This document shows positions 1-7,437 of a stretch of 25,258 nucleotides of DNA, piece after piece. This DNA comes from an uncultured Oscillospiraceae bacterium. Its GTDB lineage: Bacteria; Bacillota; Clostridia; Oscillospirales; Oscillospiraceae. The stretch covers positions 1 through 25,258 of the forward strand of contig CAKTMC010000022.1 of NCBI GenBank assembly GCA_934573735.1, read 5' to 3'. The position numbers and the translations under genes are program-made. Each line of letters starts with the position of its first letter. Position 1 is the first letter of the stretch. The notes below the pieces were generated by a model. It worked only from the letters and a program-made list of their open reading frames with translations. It was not told where the DNA came from and did not search any database.

Positions 1-74
1 AAGGGGACTCCCGTCCCCTCTCTGCACTCTCCCCATGCAATTCTATACATTGCCGACAGCTTTGTCTACAGGCT
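1..74 (-). repeat. Copy 1 of a 74-bp dispersed repeat, cut by the window edge
   Basis: The reverse complement of this stretch is identical over 74 bp to 9802-9875. Read on the minus strand it follows the corA stop codon and a private hairpin (76-102). It ends inside a GGGGAC-GGGA-GTCCCC hairpin that is complete in the other copy. No reading frame of note crosses it. The true left end lies outside the window. It is probably a non-coding, RNA-structured element, but its function is unknown. Confidence 0.9.
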
Positions 75-75
75 C

Positions 76-102
76 AATCCTCTGTACGCCGTACAGAGGA
101 TT
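76..102 (-). terminator. Hairpin directly after corA
   Basis: Two perfect 12-bp arms (76-87 and 91-102) enclose a GCC loop, starting 2 bp past the corA stop codon. There is no T-run on the minus-strand side. The T-rich side (CTTTATAATATTTTTTT) lies on the plus strand, so it would be a better terminator for a converging gene to the left. On the corA side it may act as a 3' stability hairpin. Its position matches hairpin A at 9775-9800, directly before the 74-bp core. Confidence 0.6.
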
Positions 103-104
103 CT

Positions 105-1010
105 TTATAATATTTTTTTCTTTTTGAAGTAAATTATCTCGATTATTATGATAATAACGGTCACAACGATGACGGTAGGATATGCGTAGCGCCAGCGCAG
201 CTCCGGCATATTGGCAAAGTTCATGCCGTACCAGCCGGTCAGGAGACTCAGCGGCAGAAACAGAGTTGTCACAACGGTAAGAATACACATTACCTTGTTT
301 TGCTTTGCGTCAAGCTGAGCCTGGTATAGCTCGCGGAGCTGTATCACATTCTCCTGAAGCATATGCACATGAGACTCAAGCCTCACCGTTTGCAGCGCAA
401 AGCGATCCCACTGGTCGGGATTGCTGATAAGAGCAGGGGAGTCGGAGATGAGATCCGCCATCGCGGTAAGCTGCTCATAGTAGCCGTTTAGCTCAGAGAG
501 CTTGCGCCGGTGACGAGTGAGCCCCGTGAAGAAGTCACTCGGTATATCGTTTAAGAGAAGATCCTCCAAGCCGTCAAGCTCCTTCTCAAGATGCGAGAGA
601 TAGAGCACATCATTTTCGACGAACAGCTCAAGAAAGCGCAGCAACAGCTGAGACGGCGTTTCAAACTCCTGTAGCTTATGCGCCGCCGACTTTAGCCATT
701 GCTTGAGCTCCCCGCCATCCTCAATGAAATACAGCCTTTCCTCGGTGAGATAAAAGACGAAGGACAAGGGCTCGCGCTGCTTTTCGTTCCGACTCGGAAT
801 ACGCAGCGTTCCCCATATCCCGTCGCGGTATATCTCCGCCTTGCAGTAGCGTATCGAGCCGAGTGAGCGGAGCAGCTCCTTATGATGCGGAAATTTATCG
901 CCCTCTGTGCGCAGCTCCTCGACAGTGAGAAGCGTAAGTATCGCGTTTGCCGTGCCGTGGGAGGTGGAGAGGAGAGCGCCGCTTTTGGCCTCACGCATAT
1001 ATTCTGTCAT
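105..1010 (-). CDS. corA: CorA-family divalent metal ion channel
   Basis: CorA-family proteins are homopentameric inner-membrane channels for Mg2+ (sometimes Co2+, Ni2+ or Zn2+), with a large cytoplasmic N-terminal funnel and two C-terminal helices. This 301-residue protein has a soluble region with long helical stretches up to about residue 235, a first membrane segment just before the signature GMN (residues 262-264, in YGMNF), a short periplasmic loop (NMPELRWRYAYP), a second membrane helix and a lysine-rich tail (KKKK). The frame stays open upstream to 1073, but I chose the ATG at 1010: a GGAG stands about 9 bases before it and a promoter overlaps the longer version. It lies downstream of the DUF362 gene, separated by a terminator, so it is probably a single-gene unit. 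The transported ion cannot be told from sequence. Confidence 0.9.
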   Translation of the reverse strand: MTEYMREAKSGALLSTSHGTANAILTLLTVEELRTEGDKFPHHKELLRSLGSIRYCKAEIYRDGIWGTLRIPSRNEKQREPLSFVFYLTEERLYFIEDGGELKQWLKSAAHKLQEFETPSQLLLRFLELFVENDVLYLSHLEKELDGLEDLLLNDIPSDFFTGLTRHRRKLSELNGYYEQLTAMADLISDSPALISNPDQWDRFALQTVRLESHVHMLQENVIQLRELYQAQLDAKQNKVMCILTVVTTLFLPLSLLTGWYGMNFANMPELRWRYAYPTVIVVTVIIIIIEIIYFKKKKIL

Positions 1011-1044
1011 CGTGACTACTCCAATCTGAATTGCTTTTATAATT

Positions 1045-1073
1045 ATTATAAGCTTTGTAAATTGCTTTTGCAA
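1045..1073 (-). promoter_or_regulatory. Sigma-A-type promoter of corA
   Basis: On the minus strand TTGCAA (1068-1073) is followed after exactly 17 bases by TATAAT (1045-1050), 34 bp before the chosen ATG. It abuts the terminator of the upstream DUF362 gene. Confidence 0.75.
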
Positions 1074-1075
1074 TA

Positions 1076-1108
1076 AAAACGCTGCCCATTTTGTACGGAC
1101 AGCGTTTT
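1076..1108 (-). terminator. Rho-independent terminator of the DUF362 gene
   Basis: On the minus strand AAAACGCTGTCC pairs with GGGCAGCGTTTT (12 bp, one G·U) around a 9-base loop and ends in a T-run. It begins 5 bp after the stop codon of the 1114-1977 gene. Confidence 0.85.
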
Positions 1109-1113
1109 ACGGC

Positions 1114-1977
1114 TTACATTTCGATAAGCTCATACTCTCCGGAGCCGATACCGAGTGCGGCGGCGGCTTCGATAGTATGTATTCCGTTGCGGCTTTCAAC
1201 GCGCTCAATAAAGTGCGCCTTGCCGGGGTCATCGCTTGAGTAGACAAGGTCAATGCAGGCCTGGTCGATGGCGACAGGGTCGGTCGAGACAAGAATGCCG
1301 ATATCAGCAAGGCAGGGATCCTCCGCCTCTGCGCAGCAGTCACAGTCAACGGACATATTCTTCATGACATTGACATAGAAAATCTTGCCGTCAAAAAATC
1401 TGATAACCGATGCGGCGGCATCCGCCATGGATTCGAGGAAGGAATCGTGGTCGGCAGTCCAGATTTTCTCCGGCTTACCCGCGCCGTGGATGTATGCCTT
1501 GCCGTAGGAGGAGGCACAGCCGATGGAAAGCTGCTTGAGCGCTCCGCCGTAGCCGCCCATCGGGTGACCCTTGAAGTGAGACAGGACGAGCATTGAATCA
1601 TAGTTTACGATATTTTTGCCGAGATAGTTCTTTTTGATGCGCTTGCCGTCGGGAATGTCCAGCTCAAGGTCGGGACCCTCTGCGTCAAGCAGGTCAACCT
1701 TGAAGTGCTCGTTCCAGCCATGCTCCGTCAAAAGCTCAAGATGCTTTTCGGTCGTGTTGCGCTGACCCTCATAAGCGGTGTTGCATTCGACCACGGTGCC
1801 GTCCACAAGCTTGACCATAGGCTCCCAGAATTCGGGATGCAGGAAGTTCTGATTGCCCTTTTCACCGGAGTGAACCTTGACGGCTACTCGGCCGGGAAGC
1901 TCCGCACCTGCGGCTTTATAAAGCTCAACAACTTTTTCGGGGCTTATATCTCTTGAAAAATAGACCGTTGACTTCAT
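1114..1977 (-). CDS. DUF362 domain-containing protein
   Basis: A 287-residue soluble protein of the DUF362 type, whose biochemical role is not settled. Recognisable parts are the N-terminal region with AVKVHSGEKGN, a central block YDSMLVLSHFKGHPMGGYGGALKQLSIG, seen here in pieces, and VSTDPVAIDQACIDLV near residue 235, all of which recur in this family. A compact cysteine group (C212, C214, C215, C222) could bind a metal or Fe-S cluster, but the usual two ferredoxin CxxCxxC motifs of longer DUF362 proteins are absent. The start is supported by AAGGAG 9 bases before the ATG. It has its own promoter in the 35-bp repeat upstream and a clear terminator, so it looks monocistronic. The family call is from remembered sequence patterns only. 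Confidence 0.8.
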   Translation of the reverse strand: MKSTVYFSRDISPEKVVELYKAAGAELPGRVAVKVHSGEKGNQNFLHPEFWEPMVKLVDGTVVECNTAYEGQRNTTEKHLELLTEHGWNEHFKVDLLDAEGPDLELDIPDGKRIKKNYLGKNIVNYDSMLVLSHFKGHPMGGYGGALKQLSIGCASSYGKAYIHGAGKPEKIWTADHDSFLESMADAAASVIRFFDGKIFYVNVMKNMSVDCDCCAEAEDPCLADIGILVSTDPVAIDQACIDLVYSSDDPGKAHFIERVESRNGIHTIEAAAALGIGSGEYELIEM

Positions 1978-2035
1978 AACAGTTCTCCTTTGCAGGATTT
2001 CGATTAAAATAGAGAATTATTTAGCTGATAGGTAT

Positions 2036-2070
2036 ATTATAGCGCATAATCAGCAAAACGCAAGAATTTG
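2036..2070 (-). repeat. 35-bp direct repeat, copy 1, carrying the DUF362 promoter
   Basis: Matches 2838-2872 with one mismatch (position 2042 against 2844). On the minus strand it contains TTGCGT (2058-2063), a 16-base spacer and TATAAT (2036-2041), 59 bp before the DUF362 start codon. The same promoter layout is present in the other copy. Confidence 0.85.
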
Positions 2071-2101
2071 ATTTTTAGAGAGCAATAGGGGAGTGACGGA
2101 A

Positions 2102-2797
2102 CTAAAAAACAAAGGTTGTTTTGTCTATGTTATCTAAAAGATAGTGTACAAATGCTTGGTGCAGCTCGTCTAATGCGCTTTTATCGGCGTCGAATGCTTT
2201 GCTTGCGGCTTCAATTCTGTCCTGTAGTTTATCAGAATACTCGTCATTTAACGGAAGCTCCACGTCAGAAAAGTCCTTTTGCACGAGGCTTTGAAGCGTA
2301 TGCGCATATTTATCTGCTCCAATTCTTCGTAAAGCCGCAGTTATGGATAATAGCTCATCAGAGCTCAACAGCTCTTGTAGCTCATCTATGCAGCGGAAAA
2401 ACATAATGCACAAGGCCAGAGTTCTGTCCTCAGGAGAAAGCTCATTTGTTCTGCGCTCAAAAAACAACTGATAGAGCTTATTGTAATGCAGCGCTTTTGT
2501 CTGCTCAAGCCCGCAATTACCCTCAAGATAGAATTCCCTGCTCGGAGCGCTGTGCCATCCTCCGCTTGTTTTTATAACAATGCCGTACTTAGCCTGTCCC
2601 TTATCGGATATAAGGGCGTTTCATTCTGAAAAGACATCATCCTCGATGTAATACGCATTTGCACGAGGAACGTTCACTACAAGAGCTCCTCCGTTACGGA
2701 GTGTGCCGACATATTGCCCGTTGATGTAAATCCGGTAAGGCAAAAGGGCACAAGAAAATGCAGTCTTTCGACGAATAACAAATTGAATGGTATCCAT
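2102..2797 (-). pseudogene. Unknown gene interrupted by one in-frame TGA
   Basis: A single frame runs from the ATG at 2797 (GGAG 7 bases upstream) to the TAA at 2102, broken only by TGA at 2623-2621 (codon 59). The first part (58 codons) has YRIYINGQYVGTLRNGG, resembling small beta-sandwich domains in which a short peptide hairpin presents an NGxxVG turn. After the stop the frame continues with NALISDKGQAKYG, then GGWHSAPSREFYLEGN and a mostly helical C-terminal half rich in Leu, Asp and Glu. No shift of frame is needed to join the halves, so a nonsense mutation is the simplest reading. The second half has no credible start or ribosome site of its own. I do not recognise the family. TGA is a normal stop in neighbouring genes (for example the aldolase), so recoding is unlikely, though a 7-bp hairpin (2598-2616) starts a few bases after the TGA. 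Confidence 0.7.
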
Positions 2798-2837
2798 ATA
2801 CATTCTCCGAAAAAGACGAATTTGAAATATAAAAAAC

Positions 2838-2872
2838 ATTATATCGCATAATCAGCAAAACGCAAGAATTTG
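2838..2872 (-). repeat. 35-bp direct repeat, copy 2, carrying the promoter of the broken gene
   Basis: Near-identical to 2036-2070. On the minus strand TTGCGT (2860-2865), a 16-base spacer and TATAAT (2838-2843) stand 41 bp before the start codon of the interrupted gene. Just beyond it, CAAGAATTTG is repeated again at 2877-2886, so the right border looks like a small tandem duplication. Confidence 0.85.
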
Positions 2873-2959
2873 CTTCAAGAATTTGATTTACGATAAACGC
2901 CAGTTTTTATTAACTCTAATCAGATTAAAAAAACATGTAATTTATCTGGTAAATTGATG

Positions 2960-2988
2960 TTGCGTTTCTTGAGTTTATCTGTTATTAT
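2960..2988 (+). promoter_or_regulatory. Promoter of the GntR-family regulator
   Basis: TTGCGT (2960-2965), a 17-base spacer and TATTAT (2983-2988). The operator-like repeat begins 2 bp after the -10, so a bound repressor would cover the start point. Confidence 0.6.
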
Positions 2989-2990
2989 AT

Positions 2991-3011
2991 CATTGGTGAA
3001 CAATGAACAAT
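2991..3011 (+). promoter_or_regulatory. Operator-like 21-bp site in front of the regulator gene
   Basis: Identical over 21 bp to 3856-3876. It contains the imperfect palindrome ATTGGTGAACAAT followed by a second GAACAAT. ATTG/CAAT arms around a short centre suit the dimeric winged-helix domain of GntR regulators. Being next to the regulator's own promoter suggests autoregulation (inference). Confidence 0.7.
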
Positions 3012-3058
3012 AATATATAAATAGCGAAGACGTGGATATTGGAAAGGAATTGTAGTTA

Positions 3059-3781
3059 ATGGATGCTAATGTTTTGGGTCCGGTTGGCGGGGAATCCGTT
3101 GTTCAAAAAGTAATCAATATAATAACCGACGCTATTCTCTCCGGGAAAATCAAGCCCGGTGACAGACTGCCGCCTGAGCTTGAATTGATCGAGACCCTGC
3201 GCGTGAGCCGCAACACTCTGCGCTCTGCCGTTCAGACTCTTCGTGCATATGGTGTGCTTGAGGTGCGTAGGCCGGAGGGTACATTTGTCTGCGATCATGC
3301 CTCGCCCAATATGTTAAATCCCATGCTCTACAGCATCATTCTCTCCAAGGGTAATGCTTCCGACGATTTGGTCGGACTGCGCAATATGATTGATATCGGC
3401 GTATCCAAGCTCGTTATTCAAAACGGTCTTACGGAAGAGGAGGAGTCTCATCTGGAGGAGCTTTATGAAGAGCTTGTAAAGGAGCTCCGAGCCGAAAATC
3501 CGGATCTATGCGCAGTAGCAGAAGCAGACCTTCGCTTCCATGACGCTGTTGCAAGGGCGACCCACAACGAGCTTGCCGTGATGTTTAATCAGTTTTTGCT
3601 GAATATTACCGAGGAATCCCGCAGACGCACCATTCAGCATATTTTTGACGATAATGATATGGAATATCTTGTGGAAACGCATCGACGTCATCTGGATGCG
3701 CTTGAGAATAAACCGGGCTCGGACATTGATGAGGCACTGAACTTTAGTTATTATTACTGGAAACAGTCATATAAAATGTGA
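3059..3781 (+). CDS. FadR-subfamily GntR transcriptional regulator
   Basis: A 240-residue DNA-binding regulator with an N-terminal winged helix (about residues 12-80: typical DAILSGKIKPGDRLPPELELIE, written here only in part, then VSRNTLRSAVQTLRAYGVLEVR) and a C-terminal FCD ligand domain (about 95-235). FCD metal-site positions are visible: the D and H of ADLRFHDAVARATHN and the histidines in ETHRRHLDAL. Proteins of this class usually repress sugar-acid or organic-acid catabolic genes and release DNA on binding a carboxylate ligand. AAAGGAA stands about 10 bases before the ATG. The next gene on the same strand starts 145 bp downstream behind its own promoter and a copy of the same operator, so this is most likely the local regulator of the transketolase/TRAP operon. 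Confidence 0.9.
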   Translation: MDANVLGPVGGESVVQKVINIITDAILSGKIKPGDRLPPELELIETLRVSRNTLRSAVQTLRAYGVLEVRRPEGTFVCDHASPNMLNPMLYSIILSKGNASDDLVGLRNMIDIGVSKLVIQNGLTEEEESHLEELYEELVKELRAENPDLCAVAEADLRFHDAVARATHNELAVMFNQFLLNITEESRRRTIQHIFDDNDMEYLVETHRRHLDALENKPGSDIDEALNFSYYYWKQSYKM

Positions 3782-3817
3782 TAAATCGACGAAATTTGTG
3801 AAAGTTGCAAAAAGCTA

Positions 3818-3846
3818 TTGACTTTCGCAAATTGATATCATATTAT
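3818..3846 (+). promoter_or_regulatory. Promoter of the transketolase/TRAP/dehydrogenase operon
   Basis: TTGACT (3818-3823), a 17-base spacer and TATTAT (3841-3846). An 11-bp inverted repeat (3795-3805 with 3821-3831, one G·U) overlaps the -35 region and could be a second protein site. It has no T-run, so I do not call it a terminator. Confidence 0.75.
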
Positions 3847-3855
3847 CTCATTGTG

Positions 3856-3876
3856 CATTGGTGAACAATGAACAAT
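3856..3876 (+). promoter_or_regulatory. Operator-like 21-bp site in front of the catabolic operon
   Basis: Exact second copy of 2991-3011. It begins 9 bp past the -10 box, covering roughly +3 to +24 of the expected transcript, a position fitting roadblock or occlusion repression by the adjacent GntR protein (inference). Confidence 0.75.
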
Positions 3877-3926
3877 GAGATTTTTTTTTATAAATTCAAA
3901 TTCAATTAAGAGGATGTGACTACAGC

Positions 3927-4772
3927 ATGGATCAGAAGGAATTAATCAAGCTGAAAAATACGGCAACAGAACTCAGGATCCGGATTGTGGACATGATATG
4001 GAAGGCTCAGTCGGGGCATCCGGGAGGCTCACTGTCGGTAGCGGATTTTGTTACAGCCTGCTACTTCAAGTACATGAAGCTCGACCCGAAAAATCCGCAC
4101 TGGGCAGATCGAGACCGCTTTGTACTTTCCAAGGGACATGTTTGTCCCGCGCAGTATGCGGCGCTGGCAATGAAGGGGTTCTTCCCCATGGAGGTGCTTG
4201 ACACACTCCGGAAGGAGGGCTCACCCCTGCAGGGTCACCCGAGCATGAACAAATGCCCTGGTATCGACATTTCTACTGGCTCTCTCGGACAGGGACTGGC
4301 CTGCGCGGTCGGCATGGCGCTTGCCGCAAAGATGGACGGTAAGGACTACCGTGTGTTTGCCGCCGTCGGTGACGGCGAGTGCAATGAGGGCGAGATTTGG
4401 GAGGCCTGCGGCACAGCTCATAAATATAAGCTCGATAATCTTCTTGTGTTTGTTGACTGGAACAATCTCCAGCTTGACGGCACCTGCGAGGAGATTATGC
4501 CTCCGCTAAGCCTTGCAAAGAAGTTTGAAGCCTTCGGCTTTGAGGTTTATGAGTGCGACGGCAACGATATGGCTCAGCTTATTGAGGTCATGGACAAGGC
4601 ACTCGCCTCTAAAAACGGTCTTCCCAAGTGCATAGTAGGAAAGACCCTCAAGGGCAAGGGCGTAAGTTATATGGAAAACGTCTGCTCATGGCATGGCACA
4701 GCACCGAATGATGAGCAGTACAAGCAGGCAATGCAGGAGCTCAACGCGCTCTACATCAAAGAGGAGGCCTGA
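3927..4772 (+). CDS. Transketolase, N-terminal (TPP-binding) subunit
   Basis: First half of a two-gene transketolase, 281 residues, which with the next protein forms the thiamine-diphosphate enzyme that moves a two-carbon ketol unit between sugars. Family marks: AQSGHPGGSLS (H31), the LSKGH block (H71), STGSLGQGL, and the TPP/metal motif starting GDG (148-150) and ending in VDWNN (Asn 179/180). Single-chain transketolases are about 660 residues; the split form (about 280 + 310) is common in Clostridia. AAGAGG precedes the ATG by about 13 bases. It is first in an operon with a TRAP transporter and an MDR dehydrogenase behind a regulated promoter, so a dedicated catabolic role is more likely than general pentose-phosphate duty. 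Its true acceptor and donor are unknown. Confidence 0.92.
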   Translation: MDQKELIKLKNTATELRIRIVDMIWKAQSGHPGGSLSVADFVTACYFKYMKLDPKNPHWADRDRFVLSKGHVCPAQYAALAMKGFFPMEVLDTLRKEGSPLQGHPSMNKCPGIDISTGSLGQGLACAVGMALAAKMDGKDYRVFAAVGDGECNEGEIWEACGTAHKYKLDNLLVFVDWNNLQLDGTCEEIMPPLSLAKKFEAFGFEVYECDGNDMAQLIEVMDKALASKNGLPKCIVGKTLKGKGVSYMENVCSWHGTAPNDEQYKQAMQELNALYIKEEA

Positions 4773-4774
4773 AC

Positions 4775-5710
4775 ATGGAGACAAAGAATATTGCGACCCG
4801 TGACGGCTTCGGTGAAGCCATTGTAGAAGCCGGTAAAGCAAACAAAAATGTTGTCGTAGTTGATATTGATATCGGCAAAAGCTGTAAGACCGGGGCCTTC
4901 CGCAAGGAGCTTCCCGAGCAGTATCTTAACGTCGGTATTGCAGAGCAGAACGGCGCAGGCGTAGCTGCCGGACTTGCCACCTGCGGAAAGATTCCCTTTG
5001 TCGTGACCTATGCCGCCTTCGGCTCTATGCGTATCTGCGAGATGATTCGCCAGGAAATATGCTATCCCAAGCTTAACGTAAAAATTGCCTGCTCTCACGG
5101 CGGACTTACTCCCGCAAATGACGGCGCAAGCCATCAGGCCATCGAGGATATGGGCATCATGCGTACCCTGCCGAATATGACGGTCATTATGCCGGCTGAC
5201 TTCTATGCGGCAAAGGCATTGGTCAAGGCAGCCGCGGAATTTGACGGTCCGGTGTATCTTCGCTTTACCCGTGACGCTGTTCCCGTTATTTATGATGAGA
5301 GTACGACCTTTGAAATCGGCAAGGCAAAGGAGCTTCGTGAGGGCAAAGACATTGCTCTTATCGCAAACGGCGACACGGTACGTCTTGCCGTTGAGGCAGC
5401 CGAGAGGCTTGCAGCCAAGGGCATTGAGGCAAGAGTTATTGATATGCATACGATTAAGCCCCTTGATATTGACTGTGTCAAGGACTGCATAGATAACTGC
5501 GGTAAGATAATCACGGTCGAGGATCACAACATTATGAACGGTCTCGGCAGCGCAGTAGCCGAAGTCATTGCAGAGTCGGGGAAGGGCAGACTCAAGCGTA
5601 TAGGCGTGCAGGACCAGTACGGTCAGTCCGCTCCCTATGAAAGACTTCTTGAGATGAACGGCATAACAGTCGAGAATATTGTCTCTCAGGCGGAGACATT
5701 ACTTAATTAA
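4775..5710 (+). CDS. Transketolase, C-terminal subunit
   Basis: A 311-residue partner of the preceding gene, 2 bp downstream, with its GAGGAG ribosome site inside the end of that gene. It carries the pyrimidine-binding and C-terminal domains. NVGIAEQNG contains the catalytic glutamate that activates TPP (E57). YAAFGSMR and DGASHQAIED (H120) match the substrate-channel region, and the last third (from about residue 190) is the Rossmann-like transketolase C-domain with IDMHTIKPLD. A DXP synthase was considered and set aside because that enzyme is normally one chain. The pair should assemble as an alpha2beta2 complex in the cytoplasm. Confidence 0.92.
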   Translation: METKNIATRDGFGEAIVEAGKANKNVVVVDIDIGKSCKTGAFRKELPEQYLNVGIAEQNGAGVAAGLATCGKIPFVVTYAAFGSMRICEMIRQEICYPKLNVKIACSHGGLTPANDGASHQAIEDMGIMRTLPNMTVIMPADFYAAKALVKAAAEFDGPVYLRFTRDAVPVIYDESTTFEIGKAKELREGKDIALIANGDTVRLAVEAAERLAAKGIEARVIDMHTIKPLDIDCVKDCIDNCGKIITVEDHNIMNGLGSAVAEVIAESGKGRLKRIGVQDQYGQSAPYERLLEMNGITVENIVSQAETLLN

Positions 5711-5712
5711 AA

Positions 5713-5728
5713 GCTCGGGGAACCGAGT
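5713..5728 (+). other. Small GGAA-tetraloop hairpin between tkt and dctP
   Basis: CTCGG-GGAA-CCGAG (5714-5727) with a GNRA-type loop, followed by A-rich rather than T-rich sequence and a long purine run before the dctP start. It is more likely a processing or stability hairpin than a terminator. Confidence 0.35.
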
Positions 5729-5798
5729 AAAATAAAAACATCAGCACAAGCCTCGGAAAAAGAAAGAAGAAAGAACAAAGAAGAAAGGAAAACACAAA

Positions 5799-6854
5799 AT
5801 GAAGAAACTTGTTGCACTCCTTCTTGCCGCGCTCATGGTCTTTGCACTCTGCGCCTGCGGCAGCACCAGCGACACCCCCAACACCCCGTCTAATGACGGC
5901 AATGCACCCGCTGACAGCAGCTACCCCAAAATGGACATCATCATGACCTGCAACGGTCAGTCCGACGCCGCTAATGACTGCATCGGCGCAAATCTCTTCA
6001 AGCAGTACATCGAAGAGAAGTCCGGCGGCAATATCACCGTTACCGTCTATAATAACGACCAGCTTGCCGGCGGCGACATGACCAAGGGGCTTGAGCTCGT
6101 TGTCAACGGCGACGTTCAGATCGACATCCACTCCACCTCCATCATCTCCCGTCTGGATAACCGCCTCATGGTTTCCTGCCTCCCCTGGACCTTCGGAAGC
6201 TATGACGAGTGCGAGAATGCCTTCCTCGGCGGTGCAGGCGGCGACTTTGTCGCTTCTGTTCTGGCAGAGCACGGTCTCACCTACCTTGGCGCACTGCACA
6301 ACGGCTTTAAGGCAATGACCTCCAGCAAGTGCCTTATCACCAAGCCCGCAGACCTCGCCGGTCAGAAAATTCGTACTCCGGGCGGCGACCTTTGGAACGG
6401 CTTCTGGAGTGCTCTGGGCGCATCTCCCCAGGCAATGTCTTGGTCTGAGGTTTACACTGCAATGCAGCAGGGCACCATTGACGGCCACGACAACTCGCTG
6501 AGCACCATCAACTCCGCAAACGTTCAGGAGGTTCAGCACTACATCACCATCTCCAACCACACCTATGAGGCATTTACTTGGACTGCTAACACCGCATGGT
6601 TTGACGGTCTTGACGAGAACACCCAGGCTCTTATCCGTGAGTGCGCAGAGCAGGCCTGCCGTGACGCAAATGCTCAGATCGTCGCTTCCATGGATGCTAT
6701 CAAGGATAAGTTTATAAACGAGAACAAGTGCGAGGTCTACGAGCTCTCCGATGAAGAGATCGCAGTCTTCAAGGAAGCCGTCGCTGACGTAACCGCAAAG
6801 TACGCGGCGGAATACGGCGCCGAGGCTTGCAAGGCCTTCGGTATCAGCGCCTAA
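5799..6854 (+). CDS. TRAP transporter solute-binding lipoprotein (DctP type)
   Basis: A 351-residue extracytoplasmic binding protein of a tripartite ATP-independent periplasmic transporter. It starts with a lipoprotein signal (MKKLVALLLAALMV...) and lipobox LCAC, giving lipidated Cys20, then a low-complexity Thr/Pro/Ser/Asn linker to about residue 42. The DctP fold is recognised by GQKIRTPGG, whose Arg192 is the usual carboxylate-binding residue, followed by ALGASPQAMSWSEVYTAMQQ and GTIDG (to 229). The retained Arg suggests a ligand with a carboxylate or other anionic group. An AAAGGAA ribosome site precedes the ATG, 88 bp after the transketolase genes. A strong hairpin follows the gene, which may raise its level relative to the membrane subunits. 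Confidence 0.93.
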   Translation: MKKLVALLLAALMVFALCACGSTSDTPNTPSNDGNAPADSSYPKMDIIMTCNGQSDAANDCIGANLFKQYIEEKSGGNITVTVYNNDQLAGGDMTKGLELVVNGDVQIDIHSTSIISRLDNRLMVSCLPWTFGSYDECENAFLGGAGGDFVASVLAEHGLTYLGALHNGFKAMTSSKCLITKPADLAGQKIRTPGGDLWNGFWSALGASPQAMSWSEVYTAMQQGTIDGHDNSLSTINSANVQEVQHYITISNHTYEAFTWTANTAWFDGLDENTQALIRECAEQACRDANAQIVASMDAIKDKFINENKCEVYELSDEEIAVFKEAVADVTAKYAAEYGAEACKAFGISA

Positions 6855-6876
6855 GGCGAGTTCATTGGCCACACAT

Positions 6877-6909
6877 TTCCGGCATCTCCGTGTTTCGGAG
6901 ATGCCGGAA
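6877..6909 (+). other. 14-bp intra-operon hairpin after dctP
   Basis: Perfect arms TTCCGGCATCTCCG and its complement around TGTTT, with no following T-run. It lies between the binding-protein gene and dctQ. In many uptake operons such hairpins protect the upstream mRNA so that binding protein exceeds permease; that role is inferred here. Partial termination is the alternative. Confidence 0.8.
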
Positions 6910-6951
6910 TCCGAATCCGCCCGGTCGATCCGGTGAGAAAAGGGGATCAAT

Positions 6952-7437
6952 GTGAAAAAAACACTCAAATTTCTTAATGAGATAGAAGATAACTTCTGCG
7001 CGATAGTTCTGGCTATTATGACAGTTCTCGCCTTTATCAATGTAATTGCGCGCTATGTCTTCCTCGCTTCCTTCCCTTGGGTCGAGGAGCTTAACCGCCT
7101 TGGTCTTGTCATTTTGACCTATATTGGCGCTGCTACGGCGCTAAAGAAGCACGCACATCTCGGTCTGTCTATTGTTACAGACGTTTTGCCCAAGAAGGCG
7201 CAGCTTGTCGTTTCTCTGCTTGGCTGCGCGGCCGGTATCTTTTTCTGCTATATTTCAATAAAATACGGCTATAAAATGGTCGTCAGCGAATATCAGCACA
7301 ATGTGCTCACTCAGGGCATGCAGTGGCCGGAATATCTCTTCGGTCTCTGGCTGCCGGTCGGCTGCGTTATATTGGCAATACGCTTTTTGCAGCAGGCACT
7401 TCATTTGATTATTGACAAGGAGGATAAAGAAGCATGA
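6952..7437 (+). CDS. TRAP transporter small permease subunit (DctQ type)
   Basis: A 161-residue, four-helix membrane protein. Hydrophobic stretches lie near residues 15-35, 48-65, 85-105 and 125-145. The block FINVIARYVFLASFPWVEELNR is typical of DctQ (shown in part: NVIARYVF and WVEEL), followed by LGLVILTYIGAATALKK, also a family pattern. The start is GTG, with AGGGG 6 bases upstream; the overlapping ATG would stop at once. The end overlaps dctM by 4 bp (ATGA), implying translational coupling. Confidence 0.92.
   Translation: MKKTLKFLNEIEDNFCAIVLAIMTVLAFINVIARYVFLASFPWVEELNRLGLVILTYIGAATALKKHAHLGLSIVTDVLPKKAQLVVSLLGCAAGIFFCYISIKYGYKMVVSEYQHNVLTQGMQWPEYLFGLWLPVGCVILAIRFLQQALHLIIDKEDKEA

Noticed and set aside
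2598..2623. Selenocysteine insertion at the in-frame TGA with a following hairpin
   Set aside because: The loop (ATCCG) lacks the G in its first two positions, the stem begins only 4 bases after the stop, the residue context resembles no known selenoprotein, and other genes here use TGA as stop.
3795..3831. Terminator of the GntR gene
   Set aside because: The 11-bp inverted repeat has a 15-base loop and no T-run, and it overlaps the -35 of the next promoter, so it is not called a terminator.
4751..5527. Long minus-strand open frame opposite the transketolase C-subunit gene
   Set aside because: Shadow of the coding strand: no ribosome site, no family resemblance, and the plus-strand gene is secure. 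The same holds for the long plus-strand frames opposite carB (15524-17428) and pyrB.
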